DNA of 64,000 nucleotides from Dokdonia sp. (GCA_020630915.1 JAHDIF010000006.1:129241-193240); one strand, 5' to 3'. Shown: positions 18,107 to 27,530, counted from the stretch's first letter. The notes: generated from the letters alone by a model not told the origin. Program-made: numbers and translations.

Positions 18107-18110
18107 AACT

Positions 18111-18836
18111 ATGAAAAATGTACTATATTTTGTTGTGCTTACACTTAGTTGCAAATTAGTAGCGCAAGATCCGCTACTTTTCGATACGACGTGGGTTTTA
18201 CACGAATTGAATATCAATAATACTATTGTGACACCCCCAAATTCACAAGTTTTATCTGAACTTACTTTTTTAACAGATGGAATTAATAATGCAATTGAAG
18301 TGAATCAAAATTCTTGTGTAGGATATGCAGGAGAAATATTAGAATTTAACGATAATGATTCGTTTTTTAACTTACTTGAATTTGCAGATCCTTTTGGAGC
18401 AAATTGTTCAGGTGATGATAGTCTTTTCACTTTCTTACAAAACCATGCAAGCGTATATATAGATTTACCCAGTTCCCCTCCCCTTAACCCTTTCAACTAT
18501 GAAATCACAGAAGATAATGACGTACTTACATTAACCATCACAAATGGTAATAATGATATTGCTACCTATCGTAATGTTCCTCTAGGCCTAGAAGAGACAA
18601 GTATTGATACTCTTAAAATAGTTTACGATGTACAAAACGAACTCTTAACACTAGAAGGGTCTTTAATACCGCAAACAAAGGCTACCATTTATACTCTAGC
18701 AGGTCAAAAACAGCAAGAAAACGTACTCAAACCCAACACGCCCTTAGACGTAAAGACCCTTTCTATAGGGGTCTATTTAATAACCCTCGAAAATGATGTA
18801 GGACAGCAGATTACTCAAAAATTTGTGAAATATTAA
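18111..18836 (+). CDS. META-like T9SS-sorted secreted protein
   Basis: This 241-residue secreted protein has a signal peptide (MKNVLYFVVLTLSCKLVAQ), a beta-rich domain opening FDTTWVLHELNINN and containing NSCVGYAGE, which resembles META/HslJ-like domains, and a C-terminal type A sorting domain (LEGSLIPQTKATIYTLAGQ, then LSIGVYLITLEND). The frame is open further upstream into the protease gene, but ATG 18111 gives the signal peptide and a 4-bp spacing. Co-transcription with the protease suggests joint surface secretion; I cannot say whether it inhibits or assists the protease. Confidence 0.85.
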   Translation: MKNVLYFVVLTLSCKLVAQDPLLFDTTWVLHELNINNTIVTPPNSQVLSELTFLTDGINNAIEVNQNSCVGYAGEILEFNDNDSFFNLLEFADPFGANCSGDDSLFTFLQNHASVYIDLPSSPPLNPFNYEITEDNDVLTLTITNGNNDIATYRNVPLGLEETSIDTLKIVYDVQNELLTLEGSLIPQTKATIYTLAGQKQQENVLKPNTPLDVKTLSIGVYLITLENDVGQQITQKFVKY

Positions 18837-18876
18837 TCAATAGTTTTACTATTATAATCCGCAAAATTTGAGTTTG

Positions 18877-18955
18877 CGTCAAACTGAATTTGTTTCAGTT
18901 TCTTACATTAGTCCCACCCACTCTTATGCGATTCCGAAATAAATTCGGAATGACG
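18877..18955. repeat. 79-bp two-hairpin intergenic repeat, copy 2
   Basis: Same length and ends as the copy at 2242-2320. The left 26 bases differ by one base, the right hairpin ATTCCGAA/TTCGGAAT is identical and the middle ~27 bases are unrelated. It sits between convergent genes just before a terminator hairpin. Confidence 0.8.
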
Positions 18956-18974
18956 ATTCCACTATTTAAAAGGG

Positions 18975-19003
18975 AAAGCCACGCAAAAAACGTGGCTTTT
19001 TAA
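18975..19003. terminator. Bidirectional terminator between the T9SS gene and the DPP III-like gene
   Basis: Stem AAAGCCACG (18975-18983) pairs with CGTGGCTTT (18991-18999) around loop CAAAAAA and is followed by a short T-run. Confidence 0.75.
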
Positions 19004-19004
19004 A

Positions 19005-19017
19005 TTTTCGCGAAAGC
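19005..19017. repeat. Near-copy of the 14-bp palindrome
   Basis: TTTTCGCGAAAGC, with the left end altered, in the intergenic region just after the terminator and 17 bp from the DPP III-like stop codon. Confidence 0.55.
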
Positions 19018-19033
19018 AAACTTTTAATAGTTT

Positions 19034-21064
19034 TTACAACACCCCATATCGCTTAGCATAGTCAAGCATCTGCCCTTCAAAGGTGGCGGGTTGCTGTACT
19101 TTGAATCCTGTAATCTTCTCACCTTCCATCACAGGAACGATTTCTGGGTTTACAAAACCACTATACGGCGCGCTTTTAAATTTGCTGTTACGCTCCAATA
19201 CTTCGGCATGTATTTTCTGATCTACTTTCACACCGTAGTTCTCTACAAGATCACGTGCTGCTTCATAATCTCCTTCTGAAGTGATGCGCTGTGTCTCACG
19301 TAATAACTGCCCAAAAATGTCTCGAAGCTTGGTGTAATCGTTAATGTTATAATACGTCTTTCCGTCTTTAGTAACCTTTTCTATCACATTCTCTGCCTGC
19401 CCTTTTTCAAAAGCCCAAGCACTCACCCACTGGCGGTTTACCATATGCGCTTCTTCTACATCATCACCCAATTCCAAACGAATTAACTGAGTTATCAGAC
19501 CGTTACGGATATACCCGTCGTAGGCCGCTTTTCCTGTCTTTTTCCAATCTGTTACCAGACCTAAGTCTTGTAGTTTTGGATCCATTAAATAGTAAAGTCC
19601 AAAAAGGTCTGCACGCCCTTCTTCTATGGTAGACTTGTATCTTTTAAGTGTTTCCTTAGGAGTGCCTACGCCTTCATTAATCTGTCCAGAAGCGTGTCCC
19701 ACCACTTCGTGAAGCGCTGTATGCAACTTATCTCCTAACTGTCCATACTCTTTTTCTAGAGCTACTTCTTCCTCATCGTGAGCAAATTCTTGTAGACGTC
19801 CAGATCCTCCAGCATTGTTATACGCATTGATGATGTTTCCTAGAGAAACAGACTTACTCCCGTGTGCCTGGCGTATCCAGTTGTTATTAGGTAGGTTTAC
19901 CCCTATAGGTGTACTTGGCGAAGCATCTCCTGCTTCTCCTGCGACGATTACCGTTTTGTAGGATACTCCTTTTACTTCTTTCTTTTTGTGTTCTGGCATA
20001 AGCGGCGAGTTATCTTCAAACCACTGCGCCTCATCAGAAAGGACTGCCATCTTTTTAGACATATCAAAGTCCTTTATTTGCACAATCGTTTCATAAGATC
20101 CTTTATAGCCCTTAGGGTCGTTGTACACCTCGATAAAACCATTTATCCAATCTATATTTCCTTCTGTAGAGGTAGCCCACGCGATACAGTAATCATCCCA
20201 TGTATCTAGACTTCCCGTTTTGTAGTACTCTATTAATAAACCAAGAGTTTCGGCTTGCTTTTCATTTTCGGCAACGCCCTTGGCTTTTTCTAACCAACCA
20301 ATGATATTATCTATAGCGGCTCCATACAGACCGCCACTCTTATATACTTGCTCTACAAGTTTTCCGTTTTCTTTTACTAGACGTGTATTAAGCCCTTTTT
20401 CTATAGGCTCTTTATCATCTACTTTAATAGCATCATAAAATGACTCTGCCTCTGCCGTTGTTACATCGGGCCCGTAAAAGTTAATGGCAGATTCTAATAC
20501 GATATCGGCATCTTTAGAAAGGTTTACTTTCTTTGCATCCTTGTCATTAAAGATGACGTCAAAAGGTTCTCCTGTAAGGTCAGTTTCTGTTGCTGCAAGC
20601 AAAGATTTTAAATAGTCTGGTGAGAAATCAGGCTTGAGCTTCGCATTACTATAGTGGTGATGAATCCCATTTGAGAACCAAACGCGCTTAAGGTACACCT
20701 CAAAGTTCTTCCAATCTTCTGAGGTTTTATCTCCTGTATAGTTTGCGTATACATTTTCTAGGGCCTTACGTATCGTTAGATTGTGACGATAGTTTTGCGC
20801 CCACATAATATCTCTCCCTGCAAGTCCTGCTTGCGTCATATAGTACACAAGCTTTTGTTCCTTAAGCGTAAGATCTTCAAATCCTGGGATTTGATAACGT
20901 AGGATTTTTAAATCTGCAAACTGCCCTACGGTGTAATCAAAATCTCCAGATGTTTTTTCTGTTTCTGCTTTCGCGAAAGCGTTCTCATCCTTCTTATTGT
21001 CTTCTCCACAGCTAAGTGCTATTAGCGCAGTAAGTCCTAAGGTGTATATAATCTTGCGTGTCAT
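19034..21064 (-). CDS. Dipeptidyl-peptidase III-like (M49) lipoprotein
   Basis: This 676-residue lipoprotein (LIALSC, Cys19) is of the M49 zinc metallopeptidase family, which removes dipeptides from peptide N-termini. The unusual M49 zinc motif HExxxH is present as HEVVGH (H452, E453, H457), and the second motif EEGRAD follows at about 481-486. Length matches bacterial DPP III proteins. It probably works in the periplasm or on the outer membrane in peptide utilisation. The palindrome at 20967 encodes AFAKA (residues 29-33) in the linker right after the lipid-anchored cysteine. Confidence 0.92.
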   Translation of the reverse strand: MTRKIIYTLGLTALIALSCGEDNKKDENAFAKAETEKTSGDFDYTVGQFADLKILRYQIPGFEDLTLKEQKLVYYMTQAGLAGRDIMWAQNYRHNLTIRKALENVYANYTGDKTSEDWKNFEVYLKRVWFSNGIHHHYSNAKLKPDFSPDYLKSLLAATETDLTGEPFDVIFNDKDAKKVNLSKDADIVLESAINFYGPDVTTAEAESFYDAIKVDDKEPIEKGLNTRLVKENGKLVEQVYKSGGLYGAAIDNIIGWLEKAKGVAENEKQAETLGLLIEYYKTGSLDTWDDYCIAWATSTEGNIDWINGFIEVYNDPKGYKGSYETIVQIKDFDMSKKMAVLSDEAQWFEDNSPLMPEHKKKEVKGVSYKTVIVAGEAGDASPSTPIGVNLPNNNWIRQAHGSKSVSLGNIINAYNNAGGSGRLQEFAHDEEEVALEKEYGQLGDKLHTALHEVVGHASGQINEGVGTPKETLKRYKSTIEEGRADLFGLYYLMDPKLQDLGLVTDWKKTGKAAYDGYIRNGLITQLIRLELGDDVEEAHMVNRQWVSAWAFEKGQAENVIEKVTKDGKTYYNINDYTKLRDIFGQLLRETQRITSEGDYEAARDLVENYGVKVDQKIHAEVLERNSKFKSAPYSGFVNPEIVPVMEGEKITGFKVQQPATFEGQMLDYAKRYGVL
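20967..20980. repeat. GCTTTCGCGAAAGC palindrome, perfect copy 3
   Basis: Exact copy in the 5' end of the DPP III-like gene, read as AFAKA in the post-lipobox linker. Confidence 0.9.
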
Positions 21065-21152
21065 ATCGTACGATTTAATTTGTTCGAAAATACACCAAAA
21101 ATCTCAACTCCAAAAATTGCTATCTTAGCCTTATAATCAATCCCCTAATAAA

Positions 21153-22172
21153 ATGAAAGTATTAAAATTTATTCTTTTCCTAGTTTTGATTGTAGTCATA
21201 GGTGGTGCTATTTACTTTGGAGCCAAGGATGGCAATTATGATCTAAGCCAAACAAAAACGATTAAAGCACCTTCTAGCTTGATTTTTGACACGGTTAATG
21301 AATACAAAACCTGGGAAGATTGGGGCCCTTGGAAAGAGGAAGATCCTACAATGACTTTTTCATACCCAGAACAGACCTCCGGAATTGGGGGCAGCTATTC
21401 TTGGACAGGTGAATTTTCTGGCACTATGGAAACTACGGATCTTGTAGAAAACAAATCTATAGAACAGGATCTTACCTTGGTCACTCCAGGAGGTGAGCGC
21501 TATCCAAAAGTGTATTGGTCTTTTGAGTCTACTGAAAGTGGTGAGACTGAGGTTACTTGGGGAATGAGAGGAGAGCATACGTTTATGGATAAAGTATATT
21601 ATGCCCTAAGCGGTATGGACTTTGACGCAGATATGAAAGAAATGCATCAAAAAGGATTGGAGGGTATAGAAACATACGTTTTTAATGAAATGAATAAGCA
21701 CAGTATTTCAGAAAGTACCATTACTGAATATGGCGGTGGTTTTTACTTATACAAAACTAGCTCTGCTTCTTCTAAGAATATTAGTACCATTATGGGGCAA
21801 AACTATGGTGAGATTATGAGCTTTGCCGCTCAAAACAATATCGCAATAGCCGGGATGCCATTTACTATTTACAATGAAATGTCGCCCAATGGTGTAGTCA
21901 TGTCTAATGCAATTCCTGTGAGAGAGAAAGTTGCTATTGCAGGAGATACTAATATTTTAAGTGGTTACTTACCAACTACAAAAGCTGTAAAAACTACTCT
22001 AAAAGGTGATTATACCTATTTAAGTCAAGCTTGGGAAAAGGCAACGAATTATGTACAACAGTATAACTTAGAGCAAAGTGTTCTTAAACCTTTTGAAATC
22101 TATACGAATGATCCTGGCAACTATCCGAATCCTGCAGATTGGACTACGGACCTTTATATTCCTATCAAATAA
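21153..22172 (+). CDS. SRPBCC domain protein with C-terminal GyrI-like domain
   Basis: This 339-residue protein has one N-terminal membrane anchor (residues 4-23), then an SRPBCC/polyketide-cyclase-like domain (IKAPSSLIFDTVNEYKTWEDW, MTFSYPEQTSGIGGSYSW, VTWGMRGEH) and a C-terminal GyrI-like/AraC effector-binding domain (GMPFTIYNEM, then WEIYTNDP-like KPFEIYTNDP). Both domains bind small hydrophobic or cationic ligands in known families; the ligand here is unknown. Its TAA stop is immediately followed by the ATG of crcB, so the two are translationally linked. Confidence 0.82.
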   Translation: MKVLKFILFLVLIVVIGGAIYFGAKDGNYDLSQTKTIKAPSSLIFDTVNEYKTWEDWGPWKEEDPTMTFSYPEQTSGIGGSYSWTGEFSGTMETTDLVENKSIEQDLTLVTPGGERYPKVYWSFESTESGETEVTWGMRGEHTFMDKVYYALSGMDFDADMKEMHQKGLEGIETYVFNEMNKHSISESTITEYGGGFYLYKTSSASSKNISTIMGQNYGEIMSFAAQNNIAIAGMPFTIYNEMSPNGVVMSNAIPVREKVAIAGDTNILSGYLPTTKAVKTTLKGDYTYLSQAWEKATNYVQQYNLEQSVLKPFEIYTNDPGNYPNPADWTTDLYIPIK

Positions 22173-22544
22173 ATGAAACAGGTATTTTTTGTTTTTATAG
22201 GTGGAGGGTTAGGGAGTGCTGCCAGATATGCTGTAGGACGATGGTTTAATAGTACAGAAGTTTCTATACCCTACGGTACACTTACAGCAAACATCGTGGG
22301 AAGCCTACTTATAGGCTTTATAATGGGATATGCGCTCAAGAGTAATCTCTTATCACAACAAATGACATTATTACTGGCTACTGGTTTTTGTGGTGGTTTT
22401 ACGACCTTCTCTACATTTGCCTATGAAAATCAAGTATTCCTAAAAAATGGAGACTTTTTTCATTTTGGGCTTTACACTTTTGGAAGTATGACTCTTGCAA
22501 TTGTGGCAGTCTTCTTAGGACTCTGGATTGCAAAAAGTCTATAA
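22173..22544 (+). CDS. crcB: Fluoride efflux channel CrcB/Fluc
   Basis: This 123-residue, four-helix inner-membrane protein forms the dual-topology fluoride channel that protects against fluoride. Family marks are GGGLGSAARYAVGRW, PYGTLTANIVGSLLIGF with the conserved Asn, and GFCGGFTTFSTFAYE with the Phe-box Ser/Thr/Phe residues. It begins at the base after the stop of the SRPBCC gene and ends at a terminator. I saw no fluoride riboswitch upstream of either gene. Confidence 0.95.
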   Translation: MKQVFFVFIGGGLGSAARYAVGRWFNSTEVSIPYGTLTANIVGSLLIGFIMGYALKSNLLSQQMTLLLATGFCGGFTTFSTFAYENQVFLKNGDFFHFGLYTFGSMTLAIVAVFLGLWIAKSL

Positions 22545-22548
22545 AAAA

Positions 22549-22576
22549 GCCTCTTACAATTAAGTAAGAGGCTCTT
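22549..22576 (+). terminator. Terminator after crcB
   Basis: Stem GCCTCTTAC (22549-22557) pairs with GTAAGAGGC (22564-22572), with A6 before it and TCTTTCT after it. It could act on both strands, also ending the convergent T9SS gene. Confidence 0.8.
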
Positions 22577-22616
22577 TCTATAAAAAGAATACAAACTACT
22601 TTAAAAACATTCTTAT

Positions 22617-23474
22617 TTAGCTCTTGATTAATTTTACAGATGTTGTTCCTGTGTTACTTGTAACAGAAGCAATATAAACTCCTGCAGTTAATTTTGAAGC
22701 ATCTATAATAGTACTACTTGTGTTTGGTTCTAGTGAAATCACTTTCTTACCAACTACGTCAAATATTTCAATTGCCGTAATTACTTGAGCATTTGTATTA
22801 ATCGTCCACTGATTATTTGAAGGATTAGGGAATACATTTAACTGGATTGCATTTGCGTCATCAACACTTAATGCGGCCTCACCAATTTCTATACTTCCTA
22901 AAGCTCCTTCATTTGCAGGATCTGCATTCAATCCAGTTACTTTAAAACCATATTGAACAACTGTATCTGCAGCCTCCACATTTGTATAAGACACTGTAAA
23001 CACCTCTCCTTCTACTAGAGGTTGCGTTTCTTCTTTTAGTACAGAAAAATCTGCATTAAAAACTTTAATAAAAGCAACAGCAACATAACCTGCATCTAAA
23101 GTATTACTGTTAACAGTACCTCTAAAAAAAAGCTCATCTCCTGCAAGAGCATTATTCTCAATAAATGTATTTGCCTCAAATACTTTATTTCCTTCTCCAG
23201 TAGTTTGATCTACCCAAAAAGGATCTGTACCATCACCCCAAGTATTGAAGTTAGGTTGAACGACAACTGTGTTAGCACCAGCGTCTACAGTAGACTTTAG
23301 GTCTGGAATTGCCCAACCTGAACCAAAGGCAAAGCCTCCTCCATTTGCATCCGTTTCAAAAACGTTTGCATAACCATTCCAAGTTGCAGTTCCATCTACA
23401 GTAACAATTTGTTGAGCACTTGTTGTAAATGCCATACTTAATGCTAAAGCGCATACAATGTAAATTTGTTTCAT
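22617..23474 (-). CDS. T9SS-sorted secreted protein, probable glycan-binding
   Basis: This 285-residue secreted protein has a signal peptide (MKQIYIVCALALSMAFTTSAQ), a beta-sandwich-like body (residues ~22-200; TATWNGYANVFETDANGG, FAFGSGWAIPDL, NKVFEANTFIENNALAGDELFF) and a C-terminal type A sorting domain (LNVFPNPSNNQWTI, then DASKLTAGVYIASVTS). The body has the look of surface carbohydrate-binding proteins found beside flavobacterial glucan loci, but I do not recognise a named family. It lies 67 bp downstream of the related T9SS gene and next to the beta-glucan locus regulator, so a role in glucan capture is plausible, not shown. Confidence 0.82.
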   Translation of the reverse strand: MKQIYIVCALALSMAFTTSAQQIVTVDGTATWNGYANVFETDANGGGFAFGSGWAIPDLKSTVDAGANTVVVQPNFNTWGDGTDPFWVDQTTGEGNKVFEANTFIENNALAGDELFFRGTVNSNTLDAGYVAVAFIKVFNADFSVLKEETQPLVEGEVFTVSYTNVEAADTVVQYGFKVTGLNADPANEGALGSIEIGEAALSVDDANAIQLNVFPNPSNNQWTINTNAQVITAIEIFDVVGKKVISLEPNTSSTIIDASKLTAGVYIASVTSNTGTTSVKLIKS

Positions 23475-23541
23475 AATGTAAAAATTTAATTTAGGTTAAA
23501 GAATTATTTTTATTGATCTAATTAATTAAATCGTTTTAGTT

Positions 23542-24354
23542 TTATTTTTTAATTAATTTTAATACTTCCGTATCAGAATTAGCTATAATCTCAACAAAAA
23601 ATATACCATTCTTAAGATCTGAAAGATCAATAGCAAAATTCGTGCTATTCATGTTTTGTTTTAAGACTTGCCTTCCAAGAATGTCTATTACCTTGACTTC
23701 AGTTATTATTTTATAAGCACTTTGAATATTAAGAATATCAACTACTGGATTGGGAAAGGCTTTCACAACAAGCTTATCAGTACTTTCAAAACTTAAAGTT
23801 TGGTTTCCAAATATGATTTCGTCAAATAGATTAACTGTTGTTGTATTTCTAGCATTAAAATCTGGAAATATAATTAATTGATCTATACCGTTTGATGATG
23901 GCTCTCCTATAATAGAGGTGAAGTCGAATGTTAATTCTTCCCACTCATTAACAACAGTATTAGGTACTAATAACTCACCCGTCGAGGCTCCTTCTGGCGT
24001 AGCAAATTTTATACCTACATTACTAATAACGGATTTGTAAACTTTCATTTTTACAATTGCATTTTCTGAATCCAATGTAAAAGTACCAATATCACTACCG
24101 TGCATTGTTTCGACTCCTGCAAAAGGTTGACCCGAAACCAACGCGGTAAATTGAGCCACCGTATTCGAACTATTAATACCAGAGGTATCAGGATTAGCAA
24201 CGAACTCCAAAGGAGGATTAGAATCATTTTCAAAAGTAGTCCAAGTCCAATCTTGCCCAACACTACCTGCCTCAAAATCTACCGGGCCGTTCTGTGCAAT
24301 TGTAACATAATGAACTAGTACCAGTAAGATAATTTGTAATTTGAATTTTTTCAT
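23542..24354 (-). CDS. T9SS-sorted secreted protein with carbohydrate-binding-like module
   Basis: This 270-residue secreted protein has a signal peptide (ending VTIAQ), a beta-sandwich module (about 22-185) and a type A sorting domain (VKAFPNPVVDILNI, then DLSDLKNGIFFVEII). The module reads NPDTSGINSSNTVAQF, FAGVETM and NEWEELTFDF. This closely parallels NPDQSGVNPTATVMR, FAGTLIN and STWEELLFNF in the lipoprotein at 31089, so the two share a domain. This ties the gene to the beta-1,3-glucan locus across the regulator gene. Binding of laminarin is inference. A run of ten T on the plus strand (24377-24386) lies in its presumed 5' leader. Confidence 0.84.
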   Translation of the reverse strand: MKKFKLQIILLVLVHYVTIAQNGPVDFEAGSVGQDWTWTTFENDSNPPLEFVANPDTSGINSSNTVAQFTALVSGQPFAGVETMHGSDIGTFTLDSENAIVKMKVYKSVISNVGIKFATPEGASTGELLVPNTVVNEWEELTFDFTSIIGEPSSNGIDQLIIFPDFNARNTTTVNLFDEIIFGNQTLSFESTDKLVVKAFPNPVVDILNIQSAYKIITEVKVIDILGRQVLKQNMNSTNFAIDLSDLKNGIFFVEIIANSDTEVLKLIKK

Positions 24355-24722
24355 AACTCGACTATTTTTTTAAATGTTTTTTTTTTCAGAATAAGTATTT
24401 ATCTGATATCCAAAATAAATCACAAATCCTTTTTTTAACATTCTTTCATAATCGTTAAATAATGATCAAAAAACTTATACCAATTTGTAATTCTTAAATT
24501 TAAGACCAATTATTCAACAATTCTCTAAAATTACCCTATACAAAAAACATACATCGCAATTTTTAACTTTAATATATCCGATATTCGCAAAGAATTGAAA
24601 GGAATTGCTTTAAAAGTGCCTAGTAAGAACTCATACTAGTTCTTAGGCCAAGAAGTAAACATTAAACAAATAATAACCATGTTGTATTCATGTTGTGTTT
24701 ATTTTTACTAATGATGTAACGG
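24355..24722. other. Intergenic region between the T9SS pair and the regulator
   Basis: 368 bp of very AT-rich DNA between the start of the T9SS pair and the stop of the regulator gene; both flanking genes are on the minus strand, so it should hold the promoter of the T9SS pair. I see a T10 tract at 24377-24386 and no convincing hairpin, small gene or clear -33/-7 pair. Confidence 0.6.
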
Positions 24723-27530
24723 CTAAAGATCAATGAAGTAGTCATTTAAGTTAATTTCTCTTGATAAGTCTAACTTCTTACGCAACCTGTAGCGTTTTAT
24801 CTCTACACTTCGAGGAGATATATTTAATAAAGGTGCTATCTCTTTTGAGGACATATTCAACCTTAAGTAAACACATAATTTCAAATCGTTTGCCGTTAGT
24901 GAAGGATGTTTCTCTTTTACTTTTCTAAAGAAATCTTTATCCGCATGATTAAATGCTTCTTCAAAAAAGTTCCAGTCCTCTTCATTCTCAATAGTGCTAT
25001 CTACTATTTCAATTATAGATGTAACATCTTCTATCTTCTTTGCCTTTAGCAAAGCGGTTTTAATGGTATTAAGAGTCTTACTCTTATTAAGCATATTCAT
25101 TGTAGATACAGCAAGCTCTCTATTTCTTGCATCAATATCTTGCTTAAGATTAGCATTATTTAATTCGACGATTTGTTTCTCGCTCTCTAGTGCTTTTAGT
25201 TGTAGGTCTCGTTGGGACCTTTCTAATAGTTGTTCTTGCTGTCTTCTATAGTATCTTTTATAGAACCAATTTAAACCAGTAAATAGCAAGATGGTCAAAA
25301 TAACATAAGTTCCTATAGCAAGATTAGACAAAAACCAAGGTCGTGCTATAGAAAATGAATACGTCTCTATATTGCTGCTTTCCAATCCTCCTACTCGTGA
25401 CTTTACTTTAAAAGTGTAGGAGCCATAAGATAAATTCTCAAAACTAACATTAGATACCGTATTCCAATCACTCCATTCATCGTAAAAACCATCAAGACTA
25501 GTCTTATACTCGGGAATCAAAAACTTATTATACATAGGAACACTATAAGCAAATCGAATATTATTAGACTTCGATTTAAAACTACCATCCTCATCCAGGG
25601 ACACTAATTCAGAAAGTCCCCCTAAATCATGAATAGTGACTTTATTGAGCAGTACTTGATATTGCTGGGTAGATTGGTTTTCTATGTCTGCCAGGATATA
25701 ACCATTAGATGTTCCTAGTAAATATTCGCTTTCGCGAAAGCGCACAAAGCTTTCATATCCATCTACTGTCTTACGCAAACTCGAGGGTATTAAAAACTTT
25801 TTTGTCCCATATGAACCATCTAATTTATCCTTAGTAATAGCTATAACAGCATCTGAGACAAACGCCCAAAGCCTCTCTTGATCTGAAATAAGTTTACCTG
25901 TTATAAAATTATCTTTTGTAAAAATAGTACTGAGTTTCTCATCTTTTTTAAAAGCACCTTGCCCTCTATCGTACGTATATACACCATCTTTTTTTGCATA
26001 AAATATCTCTTCTCCTAACTTAGATAAACTAGAGTGTTCACCTATACCCACGTCTTTATGTTTAAAAACCTCAATAGCCCTGGTGTGGTCAAGATCTGTT
26101 TTTATCTGGAACACTCCTTTGTACTCATGATTAACTAAAATGGTCGTGGCATCAATAAATTCAAAATGCTTAGAAGAATTCACGAAGTCATCTATTTTAT
26201 TTCGTATTTGCCAGCTATTTCCAGATTTTTCAAGTACATACAGGCCATCGTAGTTTCCTTGTAATAAAAGGTGTTCATTTCCTGGAATTTCTCTTATACC
26301 CCAGGTACCTTCCCTTTTGCCAATTAATTCCTGTGTTACTCCTTTAATCAGATAGGTTCCATTATTGTGACCGCAGAATAATTGACCATTTATAATTGTT
26401 AAATCCCATACTTGCCCCTGAGTACCCTTCATTCTATTAAAAGCAGCAGTGCTATTTTCTTCCTTATAAAACAATCCTTGATTTGTACCTAGATATAGAT
26501 ACCCATCAAATACCGCAGAAGTATAAATTGTTCCTAAATCACCACTTAAATCTACAAACTGCTTAAAAGGGCTTTGGGTGTTTACGCAGTCGATTCCTGC
26601 GTCCAATCCTACCCACAAATTTTGATCATGATCTTCAAGCAATGATAACGCAGTGTTATTACCTAACCCACTTCCTTTTTTGATCTTATATTCTAACTCT
26701 CCATTTTTAGATATTTGGATAATACCATTCTCAATAGTCCCAAGGACAATTGAACCATTCTTGCGAATTATAGAACTATAGACATTTATATTAGTACTAA
26801 TTGCGGCATCTATAGTATCCCAAATGCTTATTCCAGATGTATCGATTACATAAAAACCCTTTGTAGCTGTAACACCTACTAACTGGTCATCTATTCTGTA
26901 CAGATTAATTAAGCGTGTATCATTCAACATTGCGTCTTTTATAAACAATGTAGCTTCACCATTCTCTATTCTAAATAGACTCCCTCCTTTAACTTGAAAA
27001 AACAACTCATCATCGACCATAAACAAACGCATTACTTTTTGATTAGGTGTGATAATTTGTAATTGTTCACTCTCAGAATTGTAGATATATATTCTATCAA
27101 GAGACTGAAACAATACATATCGTTTATACTCAACAATATTCCAGATATGCTCATCCTCAATCATAGGCACACCCTTCTGTTGAGAAAGGGAAGTGTATTC
27201 TAACCCCCCTGTTGCTTTCTTTTCCCAAACACCAAAATCCATGTAGGCACCCGTATACACTTTCTCACCTATCACTTTTACACCACGTAAAATAGTCTCA
27301 TTGGGTGATGGGTATAAATCCCATTGAGCACCATTAAAAGATAAAAGTCCAATATTGTTAGCAACATAAATAGTTCTATCAGGAGCTTGAGAAATCATCC
27401 AATTTTGATTATCTGCACTATAAATATTAGGAGAGTAATTAATCACAGGTGGTTGTTCTTGAGCTTGAACAATGGGAAACACAAAGAAGTAAAAGAAAAC
27501 TGTAAATCCTTTATAAATATTAATGCTCAT
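24723..27530 (-). CDS. Membrane-spanning beta-propeller/triple-Tyr sensor with LuxR-type HTH
   Basis: This 935-residue one-component regulator has a signal peptide, two-component-regulator-type beta-propeller repeats in the periplasm (about 30-620; for example LGLLSFNGAQWDLYPS, NTALSLLEDHDQNLWVGLDAGI), a triple-tyrosine (Y_Y_Y) domain (EYKTSLDGFYDEWSDWN), one transmembrane helix near 725-750, a coiled coil (about 755-800) and a C-terminal LuxR-type HTH (LTANDLKLCVYLRLNMSSKEI, then SPRSVEIKRYRLRKKL). There is no kinase or receiver domain, so it differs from hybrid two-component systems. It probably senses glucan oligosaccharides in the periplasm and controls the divergent locus starting at 27966. 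The palindrome at 25728 reads FRES. Confidence 0.9.
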   Translation of the reverse strand: MSINIYKGFTVFFYFFVFPIVQAQEQPPVINYSPNIYSADNQNWMISQAPDRTIYVANNIGLLSFNGAQWDLYPSPNETILRGVKVIGEKVYTGAYMDFGVWEKKATGGLEYTSLSQQKGVPMIEDEHIWNIVEYKRYVLFQSLDRIYIYNSESEQLQIITPNQKVMRLFMVDDELFFQVKGGSLFRIENGEATLFIKDAMLNDTRLINLYRIDDQLVGVTATKGFYVIDTSGISIWDTIDAAISTNINVYSSIIRKNGSIVLGTIENGIIQISKNGELEYKIKKGSGLGNNTALSLLEDHDQNLWVGLDAGIDCVNTQSPFKQFVDLSGDLGTIYTSAVFDGYLYLGTNQGLFYKEENSTAAFNRMKGTQGQVWDLTIINGQLFCGHNNGTYLIKGVTQELIGKREGTWGIREIPGNEHLLLQGNYDGLYVLEKSGNSWQIRNKIDDFVNSSKHFEFIDATTILVNHEYKGVFQIKTDLDHTRAIEVFKHKDVGIGEHSSLSKLGEEIFYAKKDGVYTYDRGQGAFKKDEKLSTIFTKDNFITGKLISDQERLWAFVSDAVIAITKDKLDGSYGTKKFLIPSSLRKTVDGYESFVRFRESEYLLGTSNGYILADIENQSTQQYQVLLNKVTIHDLGGLSELVSLDEDGSFKSKSNNIRFAYSVPMYNKFLIPEYKTSLDGFYDEWSDWNTVSNVSFENLSYGSYTFKVKSRVGGLESSNIETYSFSIARPWFLSNLAIGTYVILTILLFTGLNWFYKRYYRRQQEQLLERSQRDLQLKALESEKQIVELNNANLKQDIDARNRELAVSTMNMLNKSKTLNTIKTALLKAKKIEDVTSIIEIVDSTIENEEDWNFFEEAFNHADKDFFRKVKEKHPSLTANDLKLCVYLRLNMSSKEIAPLLNISPRSVEIKRYRLRKKLDLSREINLNDYFIDL
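25728..25741. repeat. GCTTTCGCGAAAGC palindrome, perfect copy 4
   Basis: Exact copy within the regulator gene (flanked by C and G, giving 16 bp), read in the FRES frame (VRFRESEYLLG). Confidence 0.9.

Noticed and set aside
21090-21152. Fluoride riboswitch upstream of the SRPBCC-crcB pair
   Set aside because: No match to the conserved fluoride-riboswitch core is visible, and crcB itself starts right after the preceding stop codon.
24377-24386. T10 tract in the leader of the T9SS gene as a phase-variable promoter
   Set aside because: The region is AT-rich overall with several shorter T-runs, and no -33/-7 pair brackets the tract.
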